Below are positions 1 to 7,847 of a stretch of 64,000 nt of DNA, piece after piece. The position numbers and the translations under genes were made by a program. How positions within the stretch are numbered: position 1 is the first letter of the stretch; every line of letters starts with the position of its first letter. The stretch is from JANNUT01 sp046331425 (GTDB lineage: Bacteria; Acidobacteriota; Polarisedimenticolia; J045), in NCBI GenBank assembly GCA_046331425.1, contig JAXLQU010000002.1, positions 124,001-188,000 on the forward strand, written 5' to 3'. The notes below the pieces were generated by a model. The model was given only the letters and a program-made list of their open reading frames with translations, was not told the origin of the DNA and did not search any database.

Positions 1-401
1 ATCGACTGGAAGTCGAGCCCGTTCTCTTTCAGGTTCAGCAATAGATTGCGCATCGACTCCATGTTGGCTTCGAAGCGCGGGGCCTGAGAGTCGGCCACGA
101 ACGCGACGCCATCAGCACCGCGCAGGATCAGTTTGCGAGAGGCGTCGTAGAAGATCTGACCCGGCACCGTGTAGAGCTGGAATCGAGTTTGAAAACCGCG
201 AATCGAACCGAGATTGAGCGGGAGTAGATCGAAGAACAGCGTCCGCTCACTCTCAGTCGCCAAGGAGACCATCTTGCCCTTGGCTTCATTGCCGGTGTTT
301 TCGTAGATCCACTGCAGGTTGGTCGTCTTGCCCCCCAATCCGGGGCCGTAATAAACCAGCTTGCAAGTGATCTCGCGGTTCGCGTAGTTGATAAAAGGCA
401 T
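1..401 (-). CDS. mglA: MglA-type small Ras-like GTPase (partial, 3' end outside window)
   Basis: The reading frame begins at an ATG at 401 and stays open to the window edge, giving about 133 residues. It starts MPFINYANREITCKLVYYG and has a P-loop GPGLGGKT at residues 19-26, a TESERTLFFDLLP segment typical of the switch I region of MglA, and TVPGQ in place of the usual DxxG Walker B motif. These are hallmarks of MglA GTPases, which set cell polarity and motility or organise surface machinery in the cytoplasm. The roadblock gene just upstream (12 bases away) encodes the expected partner and GTPase-activating protein. The C-terminal NKxD region lies outside the window. The family call is firm; the cellular role here (gliding, pili, EPS polarity) is inference. 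Confidence 0.93.
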   Translation of the reverse strand, partial: MPFINYANREITCKLVYYGPGLGGKTTNLQWIYENTGNEAKGKMVSLATESERTLFFDLLPLNLGSIRGFQTRFQLYTVPGQIFYDASRKLILRGADGVAFVADSQAPRFEANMESMRNLLLNLKENGLDFQS

Positions 402-413
402 CGTCGGGGCTCG

Positions 414-905
414 TCAGTTGAAGAGGGAATCGATGTCTTCGTCGGTGATTTCGGACAGCCCACCGGGGCCATCACTGCCGCCGCGTGGGTTCCGCGAGCG
501 CGTCAGCATGTCGTTGAACACCGACTCCATTTCGGGAGTGATCTGTCGCACGCGTAAGCGCACCAGCCCAAGCGACGAACGCTCATCGAACGCTACCAAC
601 AGGATCCCGACGTCGCCGACCGAGGAGAAGTAGAGGTGCTCGCTGTCCCCCTCGTGGTACATCGAACTGAAGGTCCGTTCTCCGATCATCCGCGCCAAAC
701 CCTCGGTCGCCGCAACGTTCCCGGCGGCCAGCGAAGCCAGGGCCGTGCGATCGACGTCGGGTAACTCGCCGGTCGTGGTCAACGGCTGGCCATTGCGGTC
801 GATCAGCGCGATGAAGCGCGCGTTCGCCTCTCGCAGCAGACGCTCCGCCAACCGCGTGATGCGGCGGAACTCCTCTTCATGAAGAATCAGATCGCTCACA
901 CTCAT
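414..905 (-). CDS. Roadblock/LC7 domain protein (MglB-like)
   Basis: Predicted protein of 163 residues starting MSVSDLILHEEEF; I chose this ATG because the longer frame adds low-complexity sequence with no family resemblance. The centre carries the roadblock/LC7 pattern: a predicted helix followed by ARFIALIDRNGQPL and later FSSVGDVGILLVAFDERSSLG, the two halves of the alpha/beta fold. The C-terminal 40 residues (Gly/Ser/Asp-rich, ending DIDSLFN) look disordered. It lies immediately upstream of the MglA-type GTPase on the same strand. In Myxococcus and relatives this pairing is MglB, a GAP for MglA. The fold assignment is strong; GAP activity is inferred from family and context. Confidence 0.88.
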   Translation of the reverse strand: MSVSDLILHEEEFRRITRLAERLLREANARFIALIDRNGQPLTTTGELPDVDRTALASLAAGNVAATEGLARMIGERTFSSMYHEGDSEHLYFSSVGDVGILLVAFDERSSLGLVRLRVRQITPEMESVFNDMLTRSRNPRGGSDGPGGLSEITDEDIDSLFN

Positions 906-1041
906 CGATGTGCCAAGCGCTCCGTGCCGGAGGGGTTCCGGCATGTGCGCGGAATGTAAGGCCCGGAAAGTGCCGCTGTCCATCGACGTTGTTCTTCGGC
1001 GGCACAAATCGGCCCAAACGCCTGTCTGCAAAGGACTCCAA

Positions 1042-1650
1042 CTAGTCGGAGAGGCTCCGGCGGCCCTCCAAAGCGCGGCTCAGTGTGAGCCCGTCGACGT
1101 AGTCCAGTTCACCCCCGACGGGCAGTCCGGTGGCAGGTCGTGATACCAAAACCCCCGATCCGGCGAGGAGGCGCGCCAGATAGAGCGCCGTCGCCTCCCC
1201 CTCGACGGTGGGGTTTGTTGCCAGGATCAACTCCCGGGTCTGGCCATCGGTGGCCCGTGCGATGAGAGGCTCGATTCGCAGCTGGTCAGGCCCGATCGCT
1301 TTCAGGGGCGAGATGGCGCCGCCGAGCACGTGGTAGAGCCCGCGATAGACGCCCGTGCGCTCGATCGCCGCCAAGTTGTCGGCCTGCTCGACCACGCAGA
1401 TCACGCTTCGGTCCCGTCGCGGGTCCTCGCACACGGCGCAGAGCTTCTTGACGGGGGCGAGGTTCCCGCAGACCGAACAGGGTCCGAGTGCATCCGGCAA
1501 TCCCGCGATGACCTCCGCCAGCAGCTTGGTGTCGGTCGCCGATTGGCGAATCAAATGAAACGCGATCCGTTGAGCGGACCGTCGTCCGATGCCAGGGAGC
1601 CGCGACAACAGCGCCACCACGCGCTCGACCGGCTCGGGCAGTTCGCTCAC
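1042..1650 (-). CDS. recR: Recombination mediator protein RecR
   Basis: About 202 residues, the usual RecR length. The N-terminus has the helix-hairpin-helix LPGIGRRSAQRIAFHL. It is followed by a four-cysteine zinc module (C58, C61, C71, C74; CSVCGN...CAVC) and a Toprim domain beginning ICVVEQADNLAAIE. RecR works with RecF/RecO to load RecA on gapped DNA in the cytoplasm. A TTG 15 bases upstream would overlap ybaB. I prefer the GTG at 1650, four bases after the ybaB stop, because family members begin close to this SELPEP segment. It belongs to the dnaX-ybaB-recR operon. Confidence 0.96.
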   Translation of the reverse strand: MSELPEPVERVVALLSRLPGIGRRSAQRIAFHLIRQSATDTKLLAEVIAGLPDALGPCSVCGNLAPVKKLCAVCEDPRRDRSVICVVEQADNLAAIERTGVYRGLYHVLGGAISPLKAIGPDQLRIEPLIARATDGQTRELILATNPTVEGEATALYLARLLAGSGVLVSRPATGLPVGGELDYVDGLTLSRALEGRRSLSD

Positions 1651-1654
1651 GCGA

Positions 1655-1969
1655 CTAGAGTCCAAAACCGGGAGGAAGTCCGAGTGAACCCATCATCGCT
1701 CCCATGCGCTTCTTGGTCTCGCTGTCGACCTTCTGACTTGCATCGCCGAACGCGGCGAGAATCAGGTCGGCGAGAATCTCAGGGTCTTTTTCTTCCATCA
1801 CCTCCGGTGCAATCGACAAGGCGATCAGGTTCTTGCTTCCGTCGAGTGTGACCTTCACCGCGCCGCCGCCCGCCGAACCATCAGCCTGCAGTGCAGCGAT
1901 CTCGGCCTGCATCTGTTCCTGAGCCTTCTGTGCCTTGGCCAACATCTTGTTGAGGTTTCCGGGAAACAC
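1655..1969 (-). CDS. ybaB: YbaB/EbfC family nucleoid-associated protein
   Basis: 104 residues starting at a GTG (1969) with a strong GGAGGA site inside the end of dnaX. The N-terminal helix MLAKAQKAQEQMQAEIAAL and the following VKVTLDG strand are typical of the YbaB/EbfC fold. The protein forms dimers that bind DNA and is nearly always encoded between dnaX and recR, as here: it starts one base after the dnaX stop. The C-terminus is rich in Met/Gly (MMGSLGLPPGFGL), also common in the family. Its exact function in the cell is not settled in general. Confidence 0.95.
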   Translation of the reverse strand: MFPGNLNKMLAKAQKAQEQMQAEIAALQADGSAGGGAVKVTLDGSKNLIALSIAPEVMEEKDPEILADLILAAFGDASQKVDSETKKRMGAMMGSLGLPPGFGL

Positions 1970-1970
1970 G

Positions 1971-3650
1971 TCATTCCTCCTGCGAATTCAACGGTTGTCC
2001 ATCGAGTACAACAGCGCCAAACCGATCGAACAACTGACGCACCGCGGGGTCCTTGCGCGCTTTTTCCAACACTTCGCGTCGCGTGACCGAATGTTGTGGT
2101 TGTGGCGGTGCATCGCCGGTGTCGACATTCAAGGAGCTGAGGCTTCTGCCCGCCAAGCGGCGAATCGCTTCGTCCAACACCTCGCGGGTCGCTGGATTGA
2201 GCAACTTGTCCTTCCAGATTTCCTTGCCGGGCGCGAGCACGAGTCGCAACCCACCGTTGGCGTCGAGTCGAGCCTCACGAACCGCGTTGAGGTAGGCAGC
2301 CATTGCCGGTTTGATCTCTCCGGCGAGAGCGATCAGATGCTGTCGAAATGAGTCGCCGGCCTGAATCGCGATACCGGTTGAACGATCAGCAGATTCCGCG
2401 GTCGTGGTTGTGCTCGTGCGCGGGCCTGACGGCGAATCTGAAGCAGGGGTCGGAATTGACCCAGACCGTTGACGAACGGCCGGTGTCGCGGGAGAGGTGG
2501 GGGCCGATCGATGAGGTGCCGCGCCGCCGGCAACGCCAGTTTCCAATCGGTCGATCAGCGTAGCCAGATCGGAGAGATCCGCGAGTTTTGTCATTCGAAC
2601 GGCGGCGAGATCGAGCAGCGCGCGCGTCGGCCCGTTTTGGCGAAGTCGACTCTCGGTCTCATCGAGAACCTTGCCGAGCCAGACCAACTGTTCGAGCGAA
2701 AACAGCGCTGCAGTTTGGGGATCGATCTCGACGGGCAAAGGAACTTCTTTGCCGCCGAGTGCGAGATAGATCGCCAGTTGGCGCACTCGCTCCAGCGTTT
2801 CTGCTGCGAACGACCGCAGATCCTGGCCTTCCTCCTCGATCTCACCGATCACCGCCAACGCCGCGCCGGCATCCGAGCCGCCCAGCGCGCGCACGAACCG
2901 ACCGATCGCCTCACCAGGAATCAACCCGAGCGCTTGACGCACAGCCGCTGCGTCGATGGTATCGCCCGATAGCGCGCGCACCTGGTCGAGCGCCGACAAG
3001 CCATCGCGCACCGAACCGTTCGCGGTCTCTGCCAAGAGCGCCAGCGCTTCGGTATCGACGCTGAGCTGCTCACGCTTCGCTACGTCAGCGAGATGGGCAC
3101 GTAGCTGTGCTGCAGGAGGGCTCTTGAATGCGAAGTGCAGCGCGCGCGATTCGATCGTGGCAGGGATTTTGTGCGGCTCGGTCGTGCAAAACATGAAGAC
3201 GCACCATGCCGGCGGCTCTTCCAGGACTTTCAATAGGCCGTTCCAAGCGGCCGTCGAGAGTTGATGAGCTTCGTCCAGGATGAAAAGCCGATAACGGTCG
3301 CGTGACGGAGGGTAGAGCGCTGCCTCTCGCAGTTCCCGGATGTCGTCGATCCCGGTGTGCGTGGCCGCATCGAGCTCGAGGACATCCATGTTTCTGCCCT
3401 CGCTCACCTCCCGGCATGGAACGCAGTTGTCGCAGCAATCGACGGCCGGGCCTTGTTCGCAGATCAAAGACTTGGCGAAGAGTCGCGCGATGGTGGTTTT
3501 TCCGATGCCGCGTGTCCCGGAGAAGATGTAACAAGAAGCCACATCGCCGGATGCCGCAGCTCGTCCCAATGCGCGTACCGGCGTTTCCTGCCCAAGCACC
3601 TCAGCGAAGCGTTGCGGACGATAGGTGCGGGCGAGCGGCCTACGTGCCAC
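1971..3650 (-). CDS. dnaX: DNA polymerase III subunit gamma/tau
   Basis: 559 residues from a GTG at 3650 with a well placed GGAGG upstream. The AAA+ clamp-loader region starts RPQRFAEVLGQ and has Walker A GTRGIGKT (residues 45-52), a zinc module (C64, C73, C76, C79), a DEAH Walker B (ILDEAHQLS) and a sensor region near SRALHFAF. The middle is a Pro/Ser/Thr-rich linker (about residues 370-420). A C-terminal domain resembling the tau segment that contacts other replisome parts ends the protein. It loads the beta clamp at the fork. No frameshift signal for a short gamma form was evident to me. It is the first gene of the ybaB-recR operon. Confidence 0.96.
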   Translation of the reverse strand: MARRPLARTYRPQRFAEVLGQETPVRALGRAAASGDVASCYIFSGTRGIGKTTIARLFAKSLICEQGPAVDCCDNCVPCREVSEGRNMDVLELDAATHTGIDDIRELREAALYPPSRDRYRLFILDEAHQLSTAAWNGLLKVLEEPPAWCVFMFCTTEPHKIPATIESRALHFAFKSPPAAQLRAHLADVAKREQLSVDTEALALLAETANGSVRDGLSALDQVRALSGDTIDAAAVRQALGLIPGEAIGRFVRALGGSDAGAALAVIGEIEEEGQDLRSFAAETLERVRQLAIYLALGGKEVPLPVEIDPQTAALFSLEQLVWLGKVLDETESRLRQNGPTRALLDLAAVRMTKLADLSDLATLIDRLETGVAGGAAPHRSAPTSPATPAVRQRSGSIPTPASDSPSGPRTSTTTTAESADRSTGIAIQAGDSFRQHLIALAGEIKPAMAAYLNAVREARLDANGGLRLVLAPGKEIWKDKLLNPATREVLDEAIRRLAGRSLSSLNVDTGDAPPQPQHSVTRREVLEKARKDPAVRQLFDRFGAVVLDGQPLNSQEE

Positions 3651-3676
3651 GACAACCTCCAGTGCTTCGAATGAGT

Positions 3677-3775
3677 GGGGCTCGCTAACCCCGACACACC
3701 CGACGGTCCGCTTACCGCTGCTCCCTTCCGGGCCTGACGGGGTTCACGGGATCGTGTCGCCGAGGGGCGAGCCCC
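3677..3775 (-). ncRNA. ffs: Signal recognition particle RNA, small bacterial type (4.5S)
   Basis: On the minus strand a 99-base RNA begins GGGGCTCG and ends CGAGCCCC, pairing end to end. The apical region reads GTCAGGCCCGGAAGGGAGCA, which matches the universal SRP domain IV core (GTCAGGtCCGGAAGGaAGCA in E. coli), including the GGAA tetraloop and the asymmetric and symmetric bulges that bind Ffh. Its place between dnaX and tRNA-Ser is common in bacteria. The ends are set from the complementary arms, so they may be off by a few bases. Confidence 0.95.
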
Positions 3776-3816
3776 ATAAGTTAAGTGATGAAACGGGAGC
3801 TACGGAACGAAAAATC

Positions 3817-3906
<90 letters not shown>

Positions 3907-3959
3907 GTCGCGGATGATGCCATAGCGGCGCCAAGCCGCACCAGGCGTGCGCCGGCACG

Positions 3960-4415
3960 TCATCGTCGGCGACGGAAGAACTCGCGCAATAGATCAGCCG
4001 ATTCGGCGGCGAGAACTCCACCCTCGAGTTCCACACGATGGTTAAGACCACGCAAGCCGACCGGAACCGAATTCCACAGTTGCGCTGCGCCCACTTTCGG
4101 ATCGGACGCCCCGAATACGACGCGCCCGATTCGCGCATGCACGGCAGCCCCCAAGCACATCAGGCAAGGCTCGAGCGTCACATAGAGGACGGTGCCAGGA
4201 AGTCGCGCAGCGCCGATGTTGATCGCCGCCTGACGAATCGCCTCGATTTCGGCGTGCGCCGTCGGGTCGTTGGCCGTCAGCGTGCGATTGTGCGCGACCG
4301 CTAGCAGACGATCTGCTTGCACCACCACGGCTCCAACGGGAACCTCGTCCTCGAGTGCCGCACGCCTCGCCTCGTCCAACGCGCGCTGCATCCAGACGCT
4401 GTCGTCAACGCTCAT
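3960..4415 (-). CDS. tadA: tRNA adenosine(34) deaminase TadA
   Basis: 151 residues from ATG 4415 (MSVDDSVWMQRAL). Zinc-site motifs of the cytidine/adenosine deaminase family are present: HAE in PTAHAEIEAI and PCLMC in LEPCLMCLGA, with the conserved ARIGRVVFGASDPK that follows. It converts A34 to inosine in tRNA-Arg(ACG). The gene for exactly that tRNA lies 42 bases upstream on the same strand, so enzyme and substrate may be co-transcribed. A longer in-frame start near 4505 is rejected because it would run through the tRNA. Confidence 0.95.
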   Translation of the reverse strand: MSVDDSVWMQRALDEARRAALEDEVPVGAVVVQADRLLAVAHNRTLTANDPTAHAEIEAIRQAAINIGAARLPGTVLYVTLEPCLMCLGAAVHARIGRVVFGASDPKVGAAQLWNSVPVGLRGLNHRVELEGGVLAAESADLLREFFRRRR

Positions 4416-4456
4416 CGCGGCGGGCTCGTCGAAGGGACTGACGTCGGGTCGAGATT

Positions 4457-4533
4457 TGGTGCGCCCGAGAGGACTCGAACCTCTAACCTCTTGATCCGTA
4501 GTCAAGTGCTCTATCCAATTGAGCTACGGGCGC
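4457..4533 (-). tRNA. tRNA-Arg (anticodon ACG)
   Basis: A 77-base cloverleaf with encoded CCA: acceptor GCGCCCG pairs with CGGGCGC, the D loop region is AGCTCAATTGGATAGAGC, and the T arm is GAGGTTCGAGTCCTC. The anticodon loop in CTTGACTACGGATCAAG gives ACG, the substrate of TadA encoded next to it. Confidence 0.97.
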
Positions 4534-4693
4534 CCGGTCTACCGCCTCCGAAACAACCTGCTGTGATCGTAAGGGAGGGGCGCTCGGCAGGACCCGCCCG
4601 AGCAGCGCGGTACTCTAGGCGAACCAAGCCGCCTGCGCAACGCAGAAACGCGCACTCTTATCCACGCGCGAATGCTAAGAGTGAGACAACACA

Positions 4694-4716
4694 ACGGCCG
4701 CACAGATGGCGGCCGT
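4694..4716 (-). terminator. Possible rho-independent terminator of the PqqD/peptide operon
   Basis: A perfect 8-bp hairpin (ACGGCCGC / GCGGCCGT, 7-base loop) lies 31 bases after the stop of the 62-residue peptide. On the minus strand it is followed by a mildly T-rich stretch (TGTGTTGTCTC). The T tract is weak, so this is a moderate call. Confidence 0.5.
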
Positions 4717-4747
4717 GAGAAGACGAAACTGTCCTGGCGAATCGACC

Positions 4748-4936
4748 TCAGCGCATTCCGACGATGACGCGACGGGGCCGGTCGATATTGCCGCCGGGAG
4801 CCCCTGGATGTGTTCCGGCGTTGTAGCCCTGGGCCGGTCCAATCACTGCCAGAAACTCCTCCTGCGAGAAGGTCTGGATCGTCGGCGACTCGTAGCCCTG
4901 AGACTGGCCGTTATTTCCGTCCGGTTGAATGTTCAT
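4748..4936 (-). CDS. Small peptide with YxxPxI motif; candidate RiPP precursor
   Basis: 62 residues from an ATG at 4936 preceded by AAGGTGG at good spacing, so it is likely translated. Residues 15-20 read YESPTI, fitting the Y-x-x-P-x-[LI] pattern that PqqD-like recognition elements bind in lasso-type leader peptides. The centre reads EEFLAVIGPAQGY and the rest is rich in Gly, Pro, Asn and Thr (NAGTHPGAPGGN), ending in a basic, hydrophobic RPRRVIVGMR. There are no Cys residues. It follows a PqqD-like gene by 61 bases on the same strand, with a hairpin after it. No dedicated maturation protease or cyclase is adjacent. The RiPP reading comes from motif plus context; the mature product, if any, is unknown. 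It could instead be a small carrier or regulatory peptide. Confidence 0.6.
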   Translation of the reverse strand: MNIQPDGNNGQSQGYESPTIQTFSQEEFLAVIGPAQGYNAGTHPGAPGGNIDRPRRVIVGMR

Positions 4937-4997
4937 GTCTGTCCACCTTCCCCTTGCGGTTGAAACGCGCGTGACGATCCCCGTGTAACCCTACTCG

Positions 4998-5297
4998 TCA
5001 TCGCTCACTGCTGGCCTGATTCCCCACTTCCTCGGAGACCCAGACGATGATGTCCTGAGACTCCATAGAACTAAGCGCCTGCTCAACGTCGCTCTGCACT
5101 TGGCTCAACGGTTGCTCTGGGAAGAGACGGGTCACCTCGCTCGTGATCTCGTCCACCCGATGCGTACCGTCGCACATCTGCCAAATGCGTCTGGCTGTCG
5201 AGTTGAGAAGGTGGACTAGCCGGCGGCGCTCGTCGTAAATGAGCAACTCCGATTCCAGATCCACGCTCTTCAAGTCGACGCGCGCTTGGGGTCGCAC
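4998..5297 (-). CDS. PqqD-like RiPP recognition element protein
   Basis: 99 residues from a GTG at 5297 with GGAGGG eight bases upstream; longer in-frame starts give unnatural Arg/Pro-rich sequence. The segment LLIYDERRRLVHLLNSTARRIWQMCDG is the PqqD pattern: two strands, then a helix with an N-x-T/S-A motif. A second half (VDEITSEVTRLF, then VEQALSSMESQDIIVW) forms the winged-helix part. PqqD-like domains bind leader peptides and present them to modifying enzymes. The next gene encodes a peptide with a matching YxxP motif. PqqD-like proteins also occur beside HPr-kinase-like and nucleotidyltransferase genes; a predicted nucleotidyltransferase is at 13054 but no such kinase was seen. Confidence 0.8.
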   Translation of the reverse strand: MRPQARVDLKSVDLESELLIYDERRRLVHLLNSTARRIWQMCDGTHRVDEITSEVTRLFPEQPLSQVQSDVEQALSSMESQDIIVWVSEEVGNQASSER

Positions 5298-5925
5298 CGC
5301 TGGGCCCTCCGCCGAGGAGAATAGCCTGAAGTCGGTCCGAATCCCGAGCCGCCGGCGGGCATGGCTTCCATGGTTCTCCAAAAAAGGCCGGCGCCCACCG
5401 TGTGGTTGAGGTACGCCGAAGCGCCCCTCCCGGCAACTCAAATCGTCTGGCTCTCAACCTCGAGCGTTCGAATTTGACCGAGGATTTCATCGCGTATCGA
5501 CTCTGAACTCCGGATTTCCCCAGGGTCGGCGGCTGAACATCGACGCTCGGGGCTGGAGACCGAGTGGCGGGTGCACCCGACCGCTCCCCACCTCCCACGG
5601 AAAGCCTCTTGGGGCAAGGGTTTTCCTGCCCGCGATGGCATATGCGGTCTTTGCAGGTATGCTTTGAACCAATCGGATTGGGTCGCTCTAAACCGAAAGG
5701 GAAGTGTCTAGGTCCTGAGCACTGGGTGTGGCGTTCGATGGCAAGCTATCGAACAGGCCGAAACAAATCGAAATAGTTACGACGGTCTTCGGAACTTGAC
5801 TTTCCGGATGGCCGGGCCTAGCCATCCACTCTGGAAGATTCGGGTAACAAGGACGCGTTACGGGGAGACTCCACACACAGCGACAGGCTGCGGGGAGTAG
5901 GGGACGAAATAGGAGGGTGTGGGAG
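5298..5925. promoter_or_regulatory. Divergent control region with a run of dyads upstream of the EPS operon
   Basis: This 628-base stretch has no convincing gene and separates the minus-strand PqqD pair from the plus-strand EPS operon. It contains a 13-base odd palindrome at 5669-5681. Hairpins follow at 5733-5754 (7-bp stem, 8-base loop), 5806-5827 (7-bp stem, 8-base loop), 5844-5861 (5-bp stem, 8-base loop) and a two-part hairpin at 5868-5898. The last one ends 12 bases before the AGGAGGG ribosome site of the first EPS gene. It reads as promoter plus structured 5' leader. I could not match it to a known riboswitch, and no sigma-70 promoter was clear. Confidence 0.5.
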
Positions 5926-6555
5926 ATGCGGCTGACCTCTGTGGCCCGCGCCAAGGGTGAGTTGTCCTTGGTGCTCCCGTTCGTTCGCGCAGCCTTGATG
6001 CTGAGCGCGGTGATGGTTGGTGTCGCCCAATCGGCAGAACCGCCCGCCAACACACCGCCCGCGCGCTCACCTGCGAGCAAGGCTGAGTACCGCATCGGCG
6101 CGGGAGACACGCTCGGCGTCTACGTGTTCGAGGACAAGGTGACCCAAACTTGTCTGGTCAGGCCCGATGGCCGGATCACCATCCCGCTGGCTGGCGACCT
6201 AGTGGCGGAGGGCAGGACACCCACCGAGCTCGGTGCCGAGATCAGTAACGCACTAGCCAAATACCAGCAGGCGAGCGTCACCGTTTCGGTGACCACCATC
6301 AACTCGTATCGCGTCTTCATGCTCGGTCAAGTGAATGAGCAAGGGATGCTCGAGTCGCAGGTACCGATGAGGCTGTTGCAAGCGGTGAGTCGGGCAAGGG
6401 GGCTCAATCCGTTTGCGTCCAAGAAAATCGTCGTGATGCGCGATGGCGCTAGGGGGCGCGAGCAAATCGTGATCGACTACGAGAAGTTACTTAACGGCAA
6501 GGCACCCGAGAGCGATATCTGGTTGATGTCCGGTGATGTGGTGGTGGTCCAATGA
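5926..6555 (+). CDS. Polysaccharide export protein (Wza/EpsE-type, periplasmic/outer membrane)
   Basis: 209 residues; the ATG at 5926 is preceded by a strong AGGAGGG with an 8-base spacer, better than a GTG nine bases earlier. A signal peptide (LPFVRAALMLSAVMVGVAQSA) precedes a Pro/Ala-rich stretch. The polysaccharide export domain follows: YRIGAGDTLGVYVFED, the RPDGRITIPLAGDL motif and a SLBB-like region (YRVFMLGQVNEQG). It forms or feeds the outer-membrane exit for EPS. It is short compared with Wza (about 380), as in EpsE-type proteins of exosortase-like EPS loci. First gene of the operon; its stop overlaps the next start. Confidence 0.92.
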   Translation: MRLTSVARAKGELSLVLPFVRAALMLSAVMVGVAQSAEPPANTPPARSPASKAEYRIGAGDTLGVYVFEDKVTQTCLVRPDGRITIPLAGDLVAEGRTPTELGAEISNALAKYQQASVTVSVTTINSYRVFMLGQVNEQGMLESQVPMRLLQAVSRARGLNPFASKKIVVMRDGARGREQIVIDYEKLLNGKAPESDIWLMSGDVVVVQ

Positions 6556-7835
6556 TGCGCCGTTTGGCTCTCCTTGCGTTGCTCAGTGCCGCCGCGGTTG
6601 CCATTGCTGACGCTGCCGAGTGGCGGTTCGAGCCGGTGGTGACGCTGAGCGCTCAGGACAACAGCAATGTCCTGCTTGTCGACGGCGAGCCACAGTCCGA
6701 CAAAGTCGCCTCGGTTGCGGTCGATCTGTCGGCATCGCGACGCACCGAACGCGCAACCGTCACGATGAGCTACACGCCGGAGCGCGAGCAGTATCAGGAT
6801 CTGTCGGAGTTGGACAACACCTCTCACGCGCTGCGACTGGGTGTCAACTCTCAGCTCTCCCAGCGCACCGCTTGGGATGCGAGCCTCTCTTGGGTTCGGC
6901 GCGAGCGCTCCAGGCTGTCGTTCGACGACACCACTCAGGACTTGGTCGCGTTGCCACGCACACGCTACGACACCATGGCCGCGAGTTTGAACGGCAACAT
7001 CGAACAGAGTCCCCGACTGCGCTGGTTGTGGGGCGTCGCCGCAGCCACCACGAAGTACGACGACACGGCGGTGGAGTTCACCGATCCAGCTGCCAACGGC
7101 GGAAGCCCATCGGACCCTTCGGCGACGAGCGCATTTACCTTGGAAGATAGTCAGGATCTAGGTGTGCGCGGCGGGATCGAACACGACCTCAGCGAGTCGT
7201 CGCGCGTCCGCGGTGAACTGCGCATCAACCGGATCGACGAAGGGGCACGCGGAGAGCGCGATGTGCGCCGTGTGTTGGGGGGATGGACCTTCGGGCGCAT
7301 CGAGCGGTTGCAAGTCGACATATCTGCGGGTGCTGCCTTCAGCAAACTGCGCGACCCGGGCGAACTCACCAACGTCACCGCAACCTCGGCGACCGACACC
7401 GTTGGCTCGGTAACGGTGCGCGGCACGGTCGGGGCGAGAGGGCAGCTTACGGCAGGGATAGGTCGCGATGTCACCAACACGTTGGGTGTTTCGGGCGCGT
7501 CGCTGACCGACTCGGCAACCATCGGCTATCTGCACCCGATCGGGAGGTTCTCCGAATTCAATCTTGGATTGCGCTACGCCGATCGCACGCCACTGGACGA
7601 TAACCAGGCATTGGCGCGCTCGAAGACCAAGGCGTATCGCGCCGAGTATCGCGCGGCGTTCAATTCACACTGGGCATTGGTGGTCGCTGGCGAGAAGGTC
7701 GATCAGTCCTCGAGTTCGACTCGACAGTCCTCCGGCGCCGACCCAAGCCCGACGCTCGACACGACCCCGCCAGCAATCGACTACCAGATCTTCACACTGG
7801 GGATCCGTTGGGCGCCGCTGTCCCGGGGCGGTTGA
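6552..7835 (+). CDS. Outer-membrane beta-barrel protein of the EPS operon
   Basis: 427 residues with a clear signal peptide (MMRRLALLALLSAAAVAIADA). The mature part consists of alternating hydrophobic/polar segments ending in aromatic residues (for example FEPVVTLSAQDNSNVLL, ATVTMSYTPEREQYQ, AWDASLSWVRRERSR) and ends QIFTLGIRWAPLSRGG, as expected for an amphipathic barrel. Length suits roughly 16-18 strands. It starts in a four-base overlap with the export gene. Similar barrels are found at this position in other EPS loci, where they probably help the polymer cross the outer membrane. No enzymatic motif was seen. Confidence 0.8.
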   Translation: MMRRLALLALLSAAAVAIADAAEWRFEPVVTLSAQDNSNVLLVDGEPQSDKVASVAVDLSASRRTERATVTMSYTPEREQYQDLSELDNTSHALRLGVNSQLSQRTAWDASLSWVRRERSRLSFDDTTQDLVALPRTRYDTMAASLNGNIEQSPRLRWLWGVAAATTKYDDTAVEFTDPAANGGSPSDPSATSAFTLEDSQDLGVRGGIEHDLSESSRVRGELRINRIDEGARGERDVRRVLGGWTFGRIERLQVDISAGAAFSKLRDPGELTNVTATSATDTVGSVTVRGTVGARGQLTAGIGRDVTNTLGVSGASLTDSATIGYLHPIGRFSEFNLGLRYADRTPLDDNQALARSKTKAYRAEYRAAFNSHWALVVAGEKVDQSSSSTRQSSGADPSPTLDTTPPAIDYQIFTLGIRWAPLSRGG

Positions 7836-7847
7836 GGAACGCCGATC

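Noticed and set aside
4416..4505. N-terminal extension of TadA
   Set aside because: The extra 30 residues are translated from the tRNA-Arg gene; TadA homologues begin near MSVDDS.
5733..5898. c-di-GMP-I (GEMM) riboswitch before the EPS operon
   Set aside because: Hairpins are present, but the conserved GEMM core and tetraloop-receptor pattern could not be placed.
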